From assembly GCF_000011385.1 (NCBI RefSeq), contig NC_005125.1:3658001-3722000 (forward strand): a stretch of 64,000 nucleotides of DNA. Direction: 5' to 3'. A program made the translations under genes and the position numbers. The DNA comes from Gloeobacter violaceus PCC 7421. GTDB lineage: Bacteria; Cyanobacteriota; Cyanobacteriia; Gloeobacterales; Gloeobacteraceae. Of this stretch, positions 51,717 through 60,336 are shown in pieces (the stretch's first letter is position 1; every line of letters begins with the position of its first letter). The notes beneath the pieces are model-generated. The model worked only from the letters and a program-made list of their open reading frames with translations. It was not told where the DNA came from and did no database searches.

Positions 51717-52907
51717 ATGGCGCGCATTGTCATTGTCGGCGGCGGATTTGCGGGGTTGTTCACCGCCCTTGGCCTCGAAGCGTATCCCTTCAAAGACGAG
51801 CGCCCAGAAATTCTGCTCATCGATCGCTCGGAGCGGTTTGTCTTCTCGCCGCTCCTTTACGAACTGGTTTCGGGGGAGCTTGCCACCTGGGAGGTGGCCC
51901 CGCGCTTCGACGAATTGCTCGAAGGGACGCGGGTGCGCTTCGTGCAGGCCGAGGCGATGGGTTTCGACTTCGAAAACCGCATCGTCAAGCTTGCGGGCGG
52001 CGGTGCCGAAAGTTACGACCGGCTGGCCCTTACCGTGGGCGGCAGCACACCCGTGGACATCGTGCCGGGGGCGCGCGAGCACGCCTTGCCCTTTCGTACC
52101 CTCGAAGACGCCCAGGCGCTGATCGCCCGGCTCAAGGCCGCCCTCGATGCCGGGGCCGACCCTGTGCGCGCAGCCCTGGTGGGGGCGGGGGCAAGCGGCG
52201 TCGAACTCGCCTGCAAACTCGCCGACACCCTAGGCGACAAAGGCAGCATCGTTTTGTTCGACCGCGCAGCGGACATCCTGGCCGAGTTCGACGCGCCGGA
52301 GCGCAAAATGGCCCGTGCCGAACTCGAAAAGCGCAGAGTGCGGCTGGGACTCTCCACAAAAATTCTGTCGGTGAGCGATGCGGGCCTGCAAGTCGAGACC
52401 GCCGGGCGCGGCGTCGAGGCGATCCCCGCCGAGGTGGTGCTCTGGACGGTGGGGACGGCGGTGCCGGGGCTCATCAAAGATCTCGATCTGCCCAAGGGGC
52501 CGGGCGGACGGCTGGCCGTCGAGCCCACCTTGCAGGTGCAGGGGCACCCCGAAATCTTCGCCTTAGGCGATCTGGCAGCGAGCCTCGATGCCGGCGGCAA
52601 GCCGCTCGGTCCCAGTGCCCAGTTGGCCTTCCAACAGGCGGGCTACTGCGCGTGGAATCTCTGGGCGAGCCTGAGCGACCGGCCGCTGCTCGCCTTTCGC
52701 TACAACGCGCTGGGCAAGCTGTTGGGGTTGGGGATCGACAGCGGCGTCGCCTCGCTTCTGGGCACGGCCGTCGGCGGTCCGCCCGCCTATCTCATCCGCC
52801 GACTGGCGTATCTTTACCGGATGCCCACCGACGCCCACCGGCTGAAAGTGGCCCTGCACTGGGCAAGTCGGCCTGTTGTGCGCTGGCTGGGCGGGGCGGC
52901 ACCTTAG
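51717..52907 (+). CDS. Type II NADH dehydrogenase (NDH-2)
   Basis: A 396-aa flavoprotein. The FAD motif is RIVIVGGGFAGLFTALGLE, the NADH motif AALVGAGASGVELACKLA, and the second FAD motif EIFALGDLAAS. It oxidises NADH and reduces a quinone in the membrane without pumping ions. The C-terminal 60 residues hold a hydrophobic stretch for membrane contact. The ATG at 51717 matches the family N-terminus; the ATG at 51687 is in frame too. No regulatory site seen. Confidence 0.9.
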   Translation: MARIVIVGGGFAGLFTALGLEAYPFKDERPEILLIDRSERFVFSPLLYELVSGELATWEVAPRFDELLEGTRVRFVQAEAMGFDFENRIVKLAGGGAESYDRLALTVGGSTPVDIVPGAREHALPFRTLEDAQALIARLKAALDAGADPVRAALVGAGASGVELACKLADTLGDKGSIVLFDRAADILAEFDAPERKMARAELEKRRVRLGLSTKILSVSDAGLQVETAGRGVEAIPAEVVLWTVGTAVPGLIKDLDLPKGPGGRLAVEPTLQVQGHPEIFALGDLAASLDAGGKPLGPSAQLAFQQAGYCAWNLWASLSDRPLLAFRYNALGKLLGLGIDSGVASLLGTAVGGPPAYLIRRLAYLYRMPTDAHRLKVALHWASRPVVRWLGGAAP

Positions 52908-53223
52908 AGTAGGATTGTACCCACATCGGGTGAGATGCCCTTTCAGCCTATCTGCAGAAAATGAGTCTGTGAATGCACCGTTCGCAGTTCAGGTTTCCGC
53001 AGGCCCTGTTGACGTTTCAGCGCAACCATAACGAACAAGGCAGGACGTGGCCTCGTCGAGGCCGAGGGCGCACGACCACAGCGTTTTTTCTGACCTGAGG
53101 TAAGAGATTGCTCAAGCCCAGGCTGCAGAGTACGCCGTGAACAACCAGGTAATCTTTTTTAAAGTTTGACGATACTGTAGAAGGGAAAACCCCGTTCGGC
53201 TTGACATGGAGCGACCAACAAGC
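52908..53223. other. Intergenic region with a short hairpin
   Basis: This 316-bp stretch holds the perfect palindrome GGCCTCG-T-CGAGGCC (53049-53063), possibly the NDH-2 terminator, and a TTTTTTCTG run after 53080. A poly-T/A-rich stretch at 53150-53170 precedes the parD gene and probably includes its promoter. No gene seen. Confidence 0.45.
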
Positions 53224-53490
53224 ATGAATGTCAACCTGACCCCACAGTTGGAAGAGATGATCCGGCGGAAGGTAGCTTCGGGTTTGTACAATTCAGCGAG
53301 CGAGGTGGTGCGCGAAGCCCTGCGCCTGATGGAGGAGCAGGACTGCCTGCACCACTTGAAACTGGAGCAGCTGCGCCGGGACATCCAGGAAGGTCTGGAT
53401 AGTGGTCCCGCCGACGTGTTAGACATTCAGCAGATCCAACAGCGGGGCCGGGCACGTCTTGCGCAGCAAGCCGAAGCACAGGGCACCTAG
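53224..53490 (+). CDS. parD: ParD-like antitoxin
   Basis: An 88-aa protein from the ATG at 53224. The ribbon-helix-helix part is NVNLTPQLEEMIRRKVASG then YNSASEVVREALRLMEEQ, the standard ParD pattern. The tail (LEQLRRDIQEGLDSGPADV) is the ParE-binding region. It stops 3 bp before the ParE start. Binds its own promoter and neutralises the toxin. Confidence 0.92.
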   Translation: MNVNLTPQLEEMIRRKVASGLYNSASEVVREALRLMEEQDCLHHLKLEQLRRDIQEGLDSGPADVLDIQQIQQRGRARLAQQAEAQGT

Positions 53491-53493
53491 CTG

Positions 53494-53793
53494 GTGGCGC
53501 AGGTTCTGAAAACACGCCAGGCCGAGCGCGACATTGAGGATATCTGGTTCTACATCGCCTTGGAGGATCTGCAGGCCGCCGATCGCTGGCTCGAAGGGAT
53601 GAGCGCGCAGGCACAACTGGTCGCATCGCAGCCCAGGATGGGTCGGGTGCGGCCCGAACTCGGCACTGAAATCCGCAGTTTTGCCGCCGGTCGGTATGTG
53701 CTGTTCTACCGCCCGCTGCCCGACGGGATTGAACTGGTGCGGGTGTTGCACGGTGCCCGGGATCTAGATGCACTCTTTGGCGGTGACCTTTGA
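53494..53793 (+). CDS. parE: ParE/RelE superfamily toxin
   Basis: A 99-aa protein with a GTG start at 53494, immediately after parD. The pattern KTRQAERDIEDIWFYIALED, then AADRWLEGMSAQAQLVASQP, GRVRPELGTEIRSFAAGRYV and LFYRPLPDGIELVRVLHGARD is typical ParE. The family poisons gyrase. Complete module with parD. Confidence 0.92.
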   Translation: MAQVLKTRQAERDIEDIWFYIALEDLQAADRWLEGMSAQAQLVASQPRMGRVRPELGTEIRSFAAGRYVLFYRPLPDGIELVRVLHGARDLDALFGGDL

Positions 53794-53983
53794 GTCGTCA
53801 CCGAGCACCTGAGAGTTCAGGGCATCAGCCGGGCAGTGCTACTGCCTCACTCGTCGAACAGTTCTGGCCGAAACTGGCGTAGAGCCTCGACTTTGGCCGT
53901 TAGCAATGCCCAGCGAGGATAACCGCTCCAAGATAGCGGGCCAGGGCGTGCGACAATAGGCGACGCACCAATGGCGGACGCCC

Positions 53984-54730
53984 ATGACGGGATTGCTCAC
54001 AGGCAAAGTTGCCCTGGTCACCGGCGCCGGCCGCGGCATCGGCCGCGCCTGCGCCCTTGCCCTCGCCTCGGAGGGAGCCGCCGTGGCCGTCAACTACAGC
54101 CGCTCCGAAGAGGCCGCCCAGCAAGTGGTGGCGGCAATTGAAGCGGCCGGGGGGCAGGCTGTCGCCCTCAAGGCGGATGTGGCCGACCCCGAGCAGGTGG
54201 AGCGCCTGTTTGCAGACTTGCTCGCCAAGTACGGACGGCTCGACGCCCTGGTCAACAACGCCGGGATTACCCGCGACGGTCTAATACTGCGCATGTCGCT
54301 CGAAGACTGGAACGATGTGGTATCCCTCAACCTCACCGGCACCTTCTTGTGCCTGAAGGCGGCAAGCCGGATCATGCTCAAGCAGCGCTCCGGGCGGGTG
54401 GTGAATATCTCTTCGACCTCGGGAGTGGCCGGCAACGCCGGTCAGGCCAACTACAGCGCCGCCAAGGCCGGGGTGTTGGGCCTCACCCGCTCCGCCGCCC
54501 GCGAACTGGGATCGCGGGGAATCACCGTCAACGCGGTAGCCCCCGGCTTCATTGCCACCGATATGACCAGTGCCCTGGAACTGGAACCGATCCTCGCTCA
54601 GGTGCCGCTCAGGCGCGTCGGTCAACCTGAGGAAGTAGCCGGGCTGGTGCGGTTTTTGTGCGCCGACCCGGCCGCCGCCTACATCACAGGCCAGGTGATT
54701 ACGATCGACGGCGGCATGGTGATGGCCTGA
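53984..54730 (+). CDS. fabG: 3-oxoacyl-[acyl-carrier-protein] reductase FabG
   Basis: A 248-aa classical SDR. Cofactor motif [22 protein letters not shown] motif [16 protein letters not shown], catalytic Ser in [14 protein letters not shown] and [11 protein letters not shown] with the Tyr-Lys pair are complete. The C-terminal [10 protein letters not shown] and [15 protein letters not shown] match FabG. It reduces 3-oxoacyl-ACP with NADPH in fatty acid synthesis. Confidence 0.94.
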   Translation: MTGLLTGKVALVTGAGRGIGRACALALASEGAAVAVNYSRSEEAAQQVVAAIEAAGGQAVALKADVADPEQVERLFADLLAKYGRLDALVNNAGITRDGLILRMSLEDWNDVVSLNLTGTFLCLKAASRIMLKQRSGRVVNISSTSGVAGNAGQANYSAAKAGVLGLTRSAARELGSRGITVNAVAPGFIATDMTSALELEPILAQVPLRRVGQPEEVAGLVRFLCADPAAAYITGQVITIDGGMVMA

Positions 54731-54736
54731 GAGCCG

Positions 54737-55231
54737 CTAGCGTGGCTGGCGGATCACCTGGCCGTCTTTGTCCTTGATGACGGTGCCGCGGGGACCGGAG
54801 TAGACTTTGGTGCCCTCGGGGCCTTCGTAGCGTTTGCGGCCCTCGGGACCGACGGCCGCTTCGCCGCCGCGCGGACCCTGATAGACCCGGCCGCCGTCCG
54901 GCCCTTCGACGGCCGTGCCGCCCTGGGGACCTTTGTAGACCTTGACGTCGTCGCCCACGTAGACCTTGGCCCCATTCGGACCTTCGGCATACTTGCGGCC
55001 GTCCTCGTCGACATAGAGCCTGCCGCCGTCCGGACCGCTTACGTACTTGCGGCCGTCCGGGGCGACGAGCACCTTGCCGTCGTTGGGGCCGACGTAGGCT
55101 TTGCCGCCCCGCTCCCCTTCGACGACGGTGCCGCCGCCCGGGGTGGAGGTGGTGGTTTGGGCCTGGGCGGTGCCCATCGCTGCGCAGGCGCAGGCGAGCG
55201 CCAGGGCCGTTGCGAAGTTGCGGCGAATCAT
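54737..55231 (-). CDS. Secreted Gly-Pro repeat protein
   Basis: A 164-aa protein with a signal peptide (FATALALACACAAMGTAQA). The mature region is about fourteen short repeats of the form (Y/V)xGPxGG, e.g. GGRVYQGPRGGEAAVGPEGR and YEGPEGTKVYSGPRGT. The repeats are not the strict Gly-x-y of collagen but are Gly-Pro-rich and probably extended at the surface. AAGGAG precedes the ATG. No named family; likely an extracellular or envelope protein. Confidence 0.75.
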   Translation of the reverse strand: MIRRNFATALALACACAAMGTAQAQTTTSTPGGGTVVEGERGGKAYVGPNDGKVLVAPDGRKYVSGPDGGRLYVDEDGRKYAEGPNGAKVYVGDDVKVYKGPQGGTAVEGPDGGRVYQGPRGGEAAVGPEGRKRYEGPEGTKVYSGPRGTVIKDKDGQVIRQPR

Positions 55232-55383
55232 AAAAACTCCTTTGAGTTTGTGCAGTTGCCGGGTTGTGGCCCGTCCCCCCTGTCCTTCTTTTGTACGCAA
55301 TGTGCAATTGTGCTGGTTCACTCGCAGGGGGGTAATTTGTGAGGCGGCTGAACCCACAGGCATCCGGCGCGGTCCTATGGGAT

Positions 55384-56409
55384 ATGCAAATTGCGAAGTG
55401 TTGGACGGCGCTGCTGTTGCTCGCAGCCACCTGTTTGATCCCGGCGTTTTTCTGGCCGGCCCCGCCGGCGGCCCTCGCCCAGGCCGTGCAGACCGACTAC
55501 CGGCGGGCTGCCGATTATGCCGCCGCCTACGGTGGCGTCGGGCTTCTGGTCATTCGGGGCGAGCGAATCGTCTATGAGCAATTCGCCCCCGGCCGTAGCG
55601 CCGACACGCCGCATCTGTTGGCAAGCGGCACCAAGAGTTTTGCCGGGGTAATGGCGGCGGCGGCGGTCCAGGATGGCCTGCTCACTTTCGACGAGCGCGT
55701 CTCCGAGACGATTACTGAGTGGAAGTCCGACCCGCTCAAAGCGCAGATCACCGTGCGTCACCTGTTGAGCCTCGCAAGCGGCCTGGGCAAGGCGGGGCGG
55801 GGCGGCAACCCCGTGTCCTTTGCCCAGGCAGTACAGGCGCCGGCGGTCTCGCCGCCCGGCCGGGCCTTCGATTACAACCCCGTTAATTTTCAGCTGTTCG
55901 GCGAACTGATGCGGCGCAAACTTGCCCCCCGCCGCGAGGAACCGCTCGCCTATCTGTCTCGGCGCGTCCTGGAGCCGATCGGCATGCGCATAGCGCGCTG
56001 GCGCACCACCACAGACGGCGACCCGGACCTGCCTGGTGGGGCAATTGCCACGGCGCGCGACTGGGCCAAATTCGGCCTGCTCCTCAAAAACGGCGGCACC
56101 TGGCAGGGACGGCAGATAGTTTCCAGAGAAGCCCTTGCCCAGTGCTTCGTGCGCAGCGCCACCAACCCGGCCTACGGTCTTACCTTCTGGCTCAACGCCC
56201 CTTCCCGCAGCGCGCGTCCCGAGCGCAACAATCCGGTGGGCGGCGCCGGTCCTCCAGATCTGATCATGGCGGCCGGGGCGGGGGGCCAGCGGCTCTACGT
56301 CATCCCGTCCCTCGATCTGGTGGTGGTCCGCCAGGGCGACCTGCGCTCCGCCCGCGGCCGGGGGAGCGGGCGCTTCCGCGACGACGAATTTATCCGCGCT
56401 CTGCTGTGA
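55384..56409 (+). CDS. Serine hydrolase of the beta-lactamase class C/esterase family
   Basis: A 341-aa protein with a signal sequence (CWTALLLLAATCLIPAFFW). The SxxK nucleophile is in LLASGTKSFAGVM, the YxN-like region near FDYNPVNFQLFGELMRRK, and the third motif near AGGQRLYVIPSLDLVVVRQG. It is a penicillin-binding-like secreted esterase or peptidase. The ATG at 55384 is chosen; a GTG at 55339 has a GGGGGG site and is the other choice. It overlaps the bioD gene by 20 bp, convergent. Confidence 0.82.
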   Translation: MQIAKCWTALLLLAATCLIPAFFWPAPPAALAQAVQTDYRRAADYAAAYGGVGLLVIRGERIVYEQFAPGRSADTPHLLASGTKSFAGVMAAAAVQDGLLTFDERVSETITEWKSDPLKAQITVRHLLSLASGLGKAGRGGNPVSFAQAVQAPAVSPPGRAFDYNPVNFQLFGELMRRKLAPRREEPLAYLSRRVLEPIGMRIARWRTTTDGDPDLPGGAIATARDWAKFGLLLKNGGTWQGRQIVSREALAQCFVRSATNPAYGLTFWLNAPSRSARPERNNPVGGAGPPDLIMAAGAGGQRLYVIPSLDLVVVRQGDLRSARGRGSGRFRDDEFIRALL

Positions 56410-57079
56410 ACAATGTCCCAGCCGCCTCCAGCCACAATCCGCTCCCCGCGGCTGCGAGTGCTGCGCGGTCGGTAGCAGCTTCCAGGTGGGAAAGCACCCC
56501 CAGCACCGGCAGGTGGCAGAGGTTCTCGATAAGTTGTACATCCGCCCACTGGGCGCGCTGCTCTGCGCTCACCGGTTCGATCTCCGATAGGACCAACGCG
56601 CTCAGATCCAGATTCTGAGCACGGGCAAAACCCGTGTGGGCCACCAGTTGACCGACCACTCCGAGCCGCAGAGGAGCCACCAGCAGCACCGGCAGGCGCC
56701 AGTCGCGCGCCAGATCCGCCACGGTGTAATCCCAACCGAGCGGGCAACCGAGACCGCCCACCCCTTCGACTAGGACCAGGGCGTGGCCGGCCGCCGCCTC
56801 GCAGTAACTTTTCCAAAGCAGACCGATATCGACTGTCTGCCCTTCGCGGGCCGCCGCCAGGGGCGGGGCGAGGGGGGCTTCGAAATACAGCGGATTGAGC
56901 ACCGAAAGCGCGTCGCCGAAGACCGTGCGGTAGTACTCGCGATCCCCCGGGCCGCACTGGACGGGCTTGAGGATGGCTGCCGGCGTGCGGCGATGGGCGA
57001 GCCACCAGGCAGCGAGGGCCGCGCATAAGATCGTCTTGCCGGCCCCGGTGTCGGTGCCGCTTACCAGTACGCCCGCCAT
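56390..57079 (-). CDS. bioD: Dethiobiotin synthase BioD
   Basis: A 229-aa enzyme for the penultimate step of biotin synthesis, making dethiobiotin from DAPA, CO2 and ATP. The P-loop is VSGTDTGAGKTILCAALA, followed by KPVQCGPGD, the ALVLVEGVGGLGCPLGWD stretch and LVAPLRLGVVGQ. Its ATG overlaps the dcd stop (TGATG), so translation is coupled. No other bio gene is nearby. Confidence 0.92.
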   Translation of the reverse strand: MAGVLVSGTDTGAGKTILCAALAAWWLAHRRTPAAILKPVQCGPGDREYYRTVFGDALSVLNPLYFEAPLAPPLAAAREGQTVDIGLLWKSYCEAAAGHALVLVEGVGGLGCPLGWDYTVADLARDWRLPVLLVAPLRLGVVGQLVAHTGFARAQNLDLSALVLSEIEPVSAEQRAQWADVQLIENLCHLPVLGVLSHLEAATDRAALAAAGSGLWLEAAGTLFTAERG

Positions 57080-57690
57080 CAGACCCGCGGCAGCACGATG
57101 CGCTGTTCCTGCGATTGGTACTTGCCGGGGCCGTCCTTGCGCGTCGCGTAGGTCACCTCGGGCACCTGGTCGGTGGTAAAAAACAGCACCTGGGCGATCC
57201 CCTCGTTCGGGTAGACCATCACGTCGCAGGGGGTGGGATTGGCGATCTCCAGGGTGAGCACCCCCGTCCAGCCCGGCTCCAGAATGGTGATCGGGATATT
57301 GACGCCCGAGCGGATGTACGTGCTCTTGCAGGTGGTCACCCCGACCACGTTGTCGGGCATCCGAAAGTGCTCGACCGAGTGGGCCAGGGCCAAAGAGTTG
57401 GCCGGCAAAATAAAATAATCGCCCTCCGGACCGCTCATCAGCGCCATGTCCTCCAGGCAGGTGTTGTCGAAGCGCTTGGGATCGATGGGCCGCGCCCCGG
57501 GTACGCGCCGGAAGACCTTGAATTCGTCGTCGGCGAGGCGAATGTCGTAACCGGCGGAAGACAGCCCGTAGCTCAGCACCCGGTGGTGGTGACCCGAGCC
57601 GTCGTCTACCCGGCGCACCAATTCGGCCTCGAACGGGGCGATCATGCCCTCGGCGGCGCGTTGTTTGATCCAGCTGTCACTGTTGAGCAT
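57079..57690 (-). CDS. dcd: dCTP deaminase
   Basis: A 203-aa trimeric enzyme that deaminates dCTP to dUTP. Landmarks are VLSYGLSSAGYDIRLADDEF, GVTTCKSTYIRSGVNIPIT at the family signature, and the catalytic Glu in EPGWTGVLTLEIANPTP. The extended N-terminal region (SDSWIKQRAAEG) is typical of cyanobacterial forms. First gene of the dcd-bioD pair. Confidence 0.93.
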   Translation of the reverse strand: MLNSDSWIKQRAAEGMIAPFEAELVRRVDDGSGHHHRVLSYGLSSAGYDIRLADDEFKVFRRVPGARPIDPKRFDNTCLEDMALMSGPEGDYFILPANSLALAHSVEHFRMPDNVVGVTTCKSTYIRSGVNIPITILEPGWTGVLTLEIANPTPCDVMVYPNEGIAQVLFFTTDQVPEVTYATRKDGPGKYQSQEQRIVLPRV

Positions 57691-57717
57691 CCGCCCCCCG
57701 CAAGTCCTGCTGCGATC

Positions 57718-58275
57718 TTAGGGCTGGATGGCGCTTTTGCGCAGTTCGGTCACCTGATCGGCCATGGCGCTCAGGGCGATGGGCATCTCGGGGCCGGTCA
57801 GGATGACGTCCATATACGAAGGCCGCTGCTCCAATAGTTCGATCACTTCTGTCTCAGCAATCAAACCAAATTGGATCGCCAGGCTCAATTCGTCGAGCAC
57901 CACCAGACCGAACCGACCGCTGTGGACCGCCCGGCGGGTGTACTTCCACAGTTCGTACATCGCTTTTTGTTCTTCGATTTCCAGGTGCGGCGTGTCCAGG
58001 CAGCGCTGCAGGTTGCAGCGCACCCAGCGCAGACCCTGGCACAGATACATCGGGTTGTCCGGACCTTGACCGATGCCGCCTTTGAGAAATTGCACCACAA
58101 GTACCGGCACGCCCTGGCCTGCGGCCCGCAGCGCGTGGGCGATCACCCCGGCGTTGAAGGCCCGGTCGGGACCGGTGACGATCTGGAGAGTGCCCTGCAG
58201 AGCCAGCGACGGAGCGACGGCCTTGGAGGTGGGGTTCGATGCATCCACTTGCGCTACCATTCGAGCGGACTCCAT
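57718..58275 (-). CDS. CobO/BtuR-like corrinoid adenosyltransferase with degenerate P-loop
   Basis: A 185-aa protein of the CobO fold. The family parts VLVVQFLKGGIGQGPDNP, VVLDELSLAIQFGLIAETEV and MDVILTGPEMP are clear. The P-loop is changed: where active enzymes have GxGKGKT this one has GPDRAFNAG, without the Lys and Thr that bind ATP phosphate. It may be a cyanobacterial variant with another role or a non-catalytic paralogue. Adjacent to dcd. Confidence 0.82.
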   Translation of the reverse strand: MESARMVAQVDASNPTSKAVAPSLALQGTLQIVTGPDRAFNAGVIAHALRAAGQGVPVLVVQFLKGGIGQGPDNPMYLCQGLRWVRCNLQRCLDTPHLEIEEQKAMYELWKYTRRAVHSGRFGLVVLDELSLAIQFGLIAETEVIELLEQRPSYMDVILTGPEMPIALSAMADQVTELRKSAIQP

Positions 58276-58387
58276 CTGTGTGGTGTTCTGTGGCTATAAA
58301 ACACTAGATGCGGTAGGTAGTCAAGCCGTCCGCACCGAGCCGGCGCCTTCGAAGCCGGATGCGGCGCCGCGGCAAGCTGGCGCTAAA

Positions 58388-58813
58388 ATGTGGGAGATGA
58401 AAAGGCCAGACTACTATCGGGTGTTGGGTGTGCCGCCTGGGGCGAGTGAACGGGACATTCGCCAGGCGTATCGTTTGCTTTCTAAGCAGTACCATCCGGA
58501 CATTTCCCCACTGGCGCCGGAGGAGGCCCTCGAAAAGTTCAAATTGCTCAACGAGGCCTACGCTACCCTTTCCCATCCCACCAAGCGCTCCCACTACGAC
58601 CTGACCCTGGGACTGACCCGCACCGCCGTTTTGCAGCAGCAGCAGCAACAACAACAGCAGCGGCCGGTGCCGCCGCGCCGCCGCCCGAGCGGCCGGTTCG
58701 ACATCAGCGAGCGCCCTTTGTCCCCCACGGAGATTTTTGCACTCTTTATTTTGGGGATCGCCTTTGCCGCTTCGCTGCTGCTCGTTGCCTTCATCGACTG
58801 GATCAACGGCTGA
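58388..58813 (+). CDS. J-domain protein with C-terminal membrane helix
   Basis: A 141-aa DnaJ-like co-chaperone. The J domain (about 5-75) has YYRVLGVPPGASERDIRQAY and the HPD motif in SKQYHPDISP. A run of nine Gln (58634-58660, CAG/CAA codons) links it to a basic Arg-Pro stretch, and a C-terminal helix (FALFILGIAFAASLLLVAF) anchors it in the membrane. J-domain plus DUF3143 gene is a conserved cyanobacterial pair. Start at 58388 or 58397. Confidence 0.88.
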   Translation: MWEMKRPDYYRVLGVPPGASERDIRQAYRLLSKQYHPDISPLAPEEALEKFKLLNEAYATLSHPTKRSHYDLTLGLTRTAVLQQQQQQQQQRPVPPRRRPSGRFDISERPLSPTEIFALFILGIAFAASLLLVAFIDWING

Positions 58814-58838
58814 CGGCCACTTTCTGAGCACCTTTGCC

Positions 58839-59126
58839 ATGAACTCTTTGCCCACCGCCGATACGCCCCTGTACAACCACCCGCTGCACAAGATCGAGAT
58901 CTGGCTGCGCGAGCATCAGTGCGAGCGCGACACCGAAGAGCAGCACTGCTGGCACCTGCACCGCTCCCGGTGGTCGGCGACGCTGCAACTGGAGGAGACG
59001 GTGCTCAAGGTCGATTACGCCTATCCGCCCAACCAGACCAAGACGCTCTCCTTTCCCTATTCGCTCTCGCGCCGGGATGTCGAGCAGGCGGTGTTTTCCT
59101 TCGAGCCGCCGGAGAAGGCCACCTAG
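58839..59126 (+). CDS. DUF3143 protein
   Basis: A 95-aa protein: YNHPLHKIEIWLREHQCER, then WHLHRSRWSATLQLEETVL and YPYSLSRRDV-type FPYSLSRRDVEQAVFSFEPP. It matches the cyanobacterial DUF3143 family, usually found right after a J-domain gene as here (25 bp). Function unknown; it may be a client or regulator of the co-chaperone. Confidence 0.85.
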   Translation: MNSLPTADTPLYNHPLHKIEIWLREHQCERDTEEQHCWHLHRSRWSATLQLEETVLKVDYAYPPNQTKTLSFPYSLSRRDVEQAVFSFEPPEKAT

Positions 59127-59168
59127 CCAGTAGCGATGCCGGTTTGCTATAGTGTTGTCTGCCTTGAT

Positions 59169-59250
59169 GCGGAACTGGCGGAATTGGTAGACGCGCATGA
59201 TTCAGGTTCATGTGCCGCAAGGCGTGGAGGTTCAAGTCCTCTGTTCCGCA
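59169..59250 (+). tRNA. tRNA-Leu (CAG)
   Basis: An 82-nt tRNA with acceptor GCGGAAC/GTTCCGC, D-arm with GGTAGAC, anticodon stem CATGA/TCATG around loop TTCAGGT (anticodon CAG), a long variable arm TGCC-gcaa-GGCG and T-arm GGAGG-TTCAAGT-CCTCT. The long variable arm confirms Leu. CCA is not encoded. A TATAGT box (59148-59153) lies at a suitable distance upstream. Confidence 0.95.
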
Positions 59251-59331
59251 CTGTAACCGGGCAAGCCCCCCAGGGTTTGTCCGGATTTTTTTCAGCCGGC
59301 CACCGGTTGACCGGGCCTTCGTCCGTCGCCC

Positions 59332-60336
59332 ATGGCAAATTATCGCCCGCCCGGCGGCCGGATTTCAGCGCGAGGTGGCCCGGTGACCGGTCGCTCGAAT
59401 AACCAACCCCAGCGGCCACTGGTCATCTTTTTGCACATCCCGAAGACCGGGGGCACCACCTTCGAGGCCATTCTCAAAAGAGCGTACGGCGAAGCCGACA
59501 TCCTCGAATTCGACCTCGCCGCCATCAACGACGCCGAGGGGGCTGCGCGCGCCCGGCAGACGGCAAGGGCCGCCCGCCGCTGCAGCTTCATCCGCGGCCA
59601 CTTCCCGATGGGCCTGCGCCTGCACGAGTCGATAGCACGACCCTGTACCTACGTCACCTGGTTGCGCGATCCGCTCGAGCGGATGATCTCGGAGTACCAC
59701 TTTATAGTGCGCTACCCGCCCCACCCGGCCCACGAGCCTGTTCATCGCTACAAGATGACCCTCAAGGACTATCTGCTCAGCGAATGGGCCGCGGGCACCG
59801 ACAACTACATGACCCGCTTTTTGTGCAGCCAGGCCCCCGACGCCCAGGATGCCGACTGGGCCTGCTCGCAGGCGATGCTGGCCGGCGCCCGCGCCAACCT
59901 GGACAGATTCTTTCCGGTCGTGGCGCTGATGGAGCGCTTCGATGAGTCGCTACTGTTGTTGCAGTCGCATTTTGGCTGGCGGTTGCCTCTGTACGTCAAA
60001 GAAAACGTCACCCGCGACCGGCCGACCCTCGCGGACCTGCCGGGACCGACCCTCCAGATCCTCCAGGATCTCAACCGCTACGATCTGAGCCTGTACGCCC
60101 ACGCCCGTGGGCGCTTCGCAGGACAACTGGGGGCCCTCGAACCGGACGCCTTCAACAGACGCCTGCGGAGCTTTCGCCTGCTCAACCGCACCTACAGCCG
60201 GGTGCACACGGGACGGCAGCTCTACCGGCGATTGCAGGAGCTCTGGTGCCGCTCGGTGAACCGCTACCGCGCCTACGAAGGCACCGTGCGCTCGACCGTC
60301 AAACGCGCGGTGCTCGGTTTGCTAAATAGCAGGTAG
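59332..60336 (+). CDS. Sulfotransferase family protein (PAPS-dependent, HS2ST/family 2-like)
   Basis: A 334-aa protein. The PAPS 5'-phosphosulfate loop is FLHIPKTGGTTFEAIL, the 3'-phosphate motif WLRDPLERMISEYHF, and the middle has YKMTLKDYLLSEW, RFLCSQAPDAQDADW and LMERFDESLLLLQSHFGW, typical of Golgi-type sulfotransferases. It would sulfate a polysaccharide or lipid. The paralogue at 61201-62115 shares these blocks. The last 64 bp overlap the convergent methyltransferase gene. Confidence 0.88.
   Translation: MANYRPPGGRISARGGPVTGRSNNQPQRPLVIFLHIPKTGGTTFEAILKRAYGEADILEFDLAAINDAEGAARARQTARAARRCSFIRGHFPMGLRLHESIARPCTYVTWLRDPLERMISEYHFIVRYPPHPAHEPVHRYKMTLKDYLLSEWAAGTDNYMTRFLCSQAPDAQDADWACSQAMLAGARANLDRFFPVVALMERFDESLLLLQSHFGWRLPLYVKENVTRDRPTLADLPGPTLQILQDLNRYDLSLYAHARGRFAGQLGALEPDAFNRRLRSFRLLNRTYSRVHTGRQLYRRLQELWCRSVNRYRAYEGTVRSTVKRAVLGLLNSR

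Noticed and set aside
58634-58660. CAG/CAA repeat in the J-domain gene as a phase-variable tract
   Set aside because: It is a 3-nt unit repeat in frame, so length changes would not switch the gene; kept only as a note in the gene entry.
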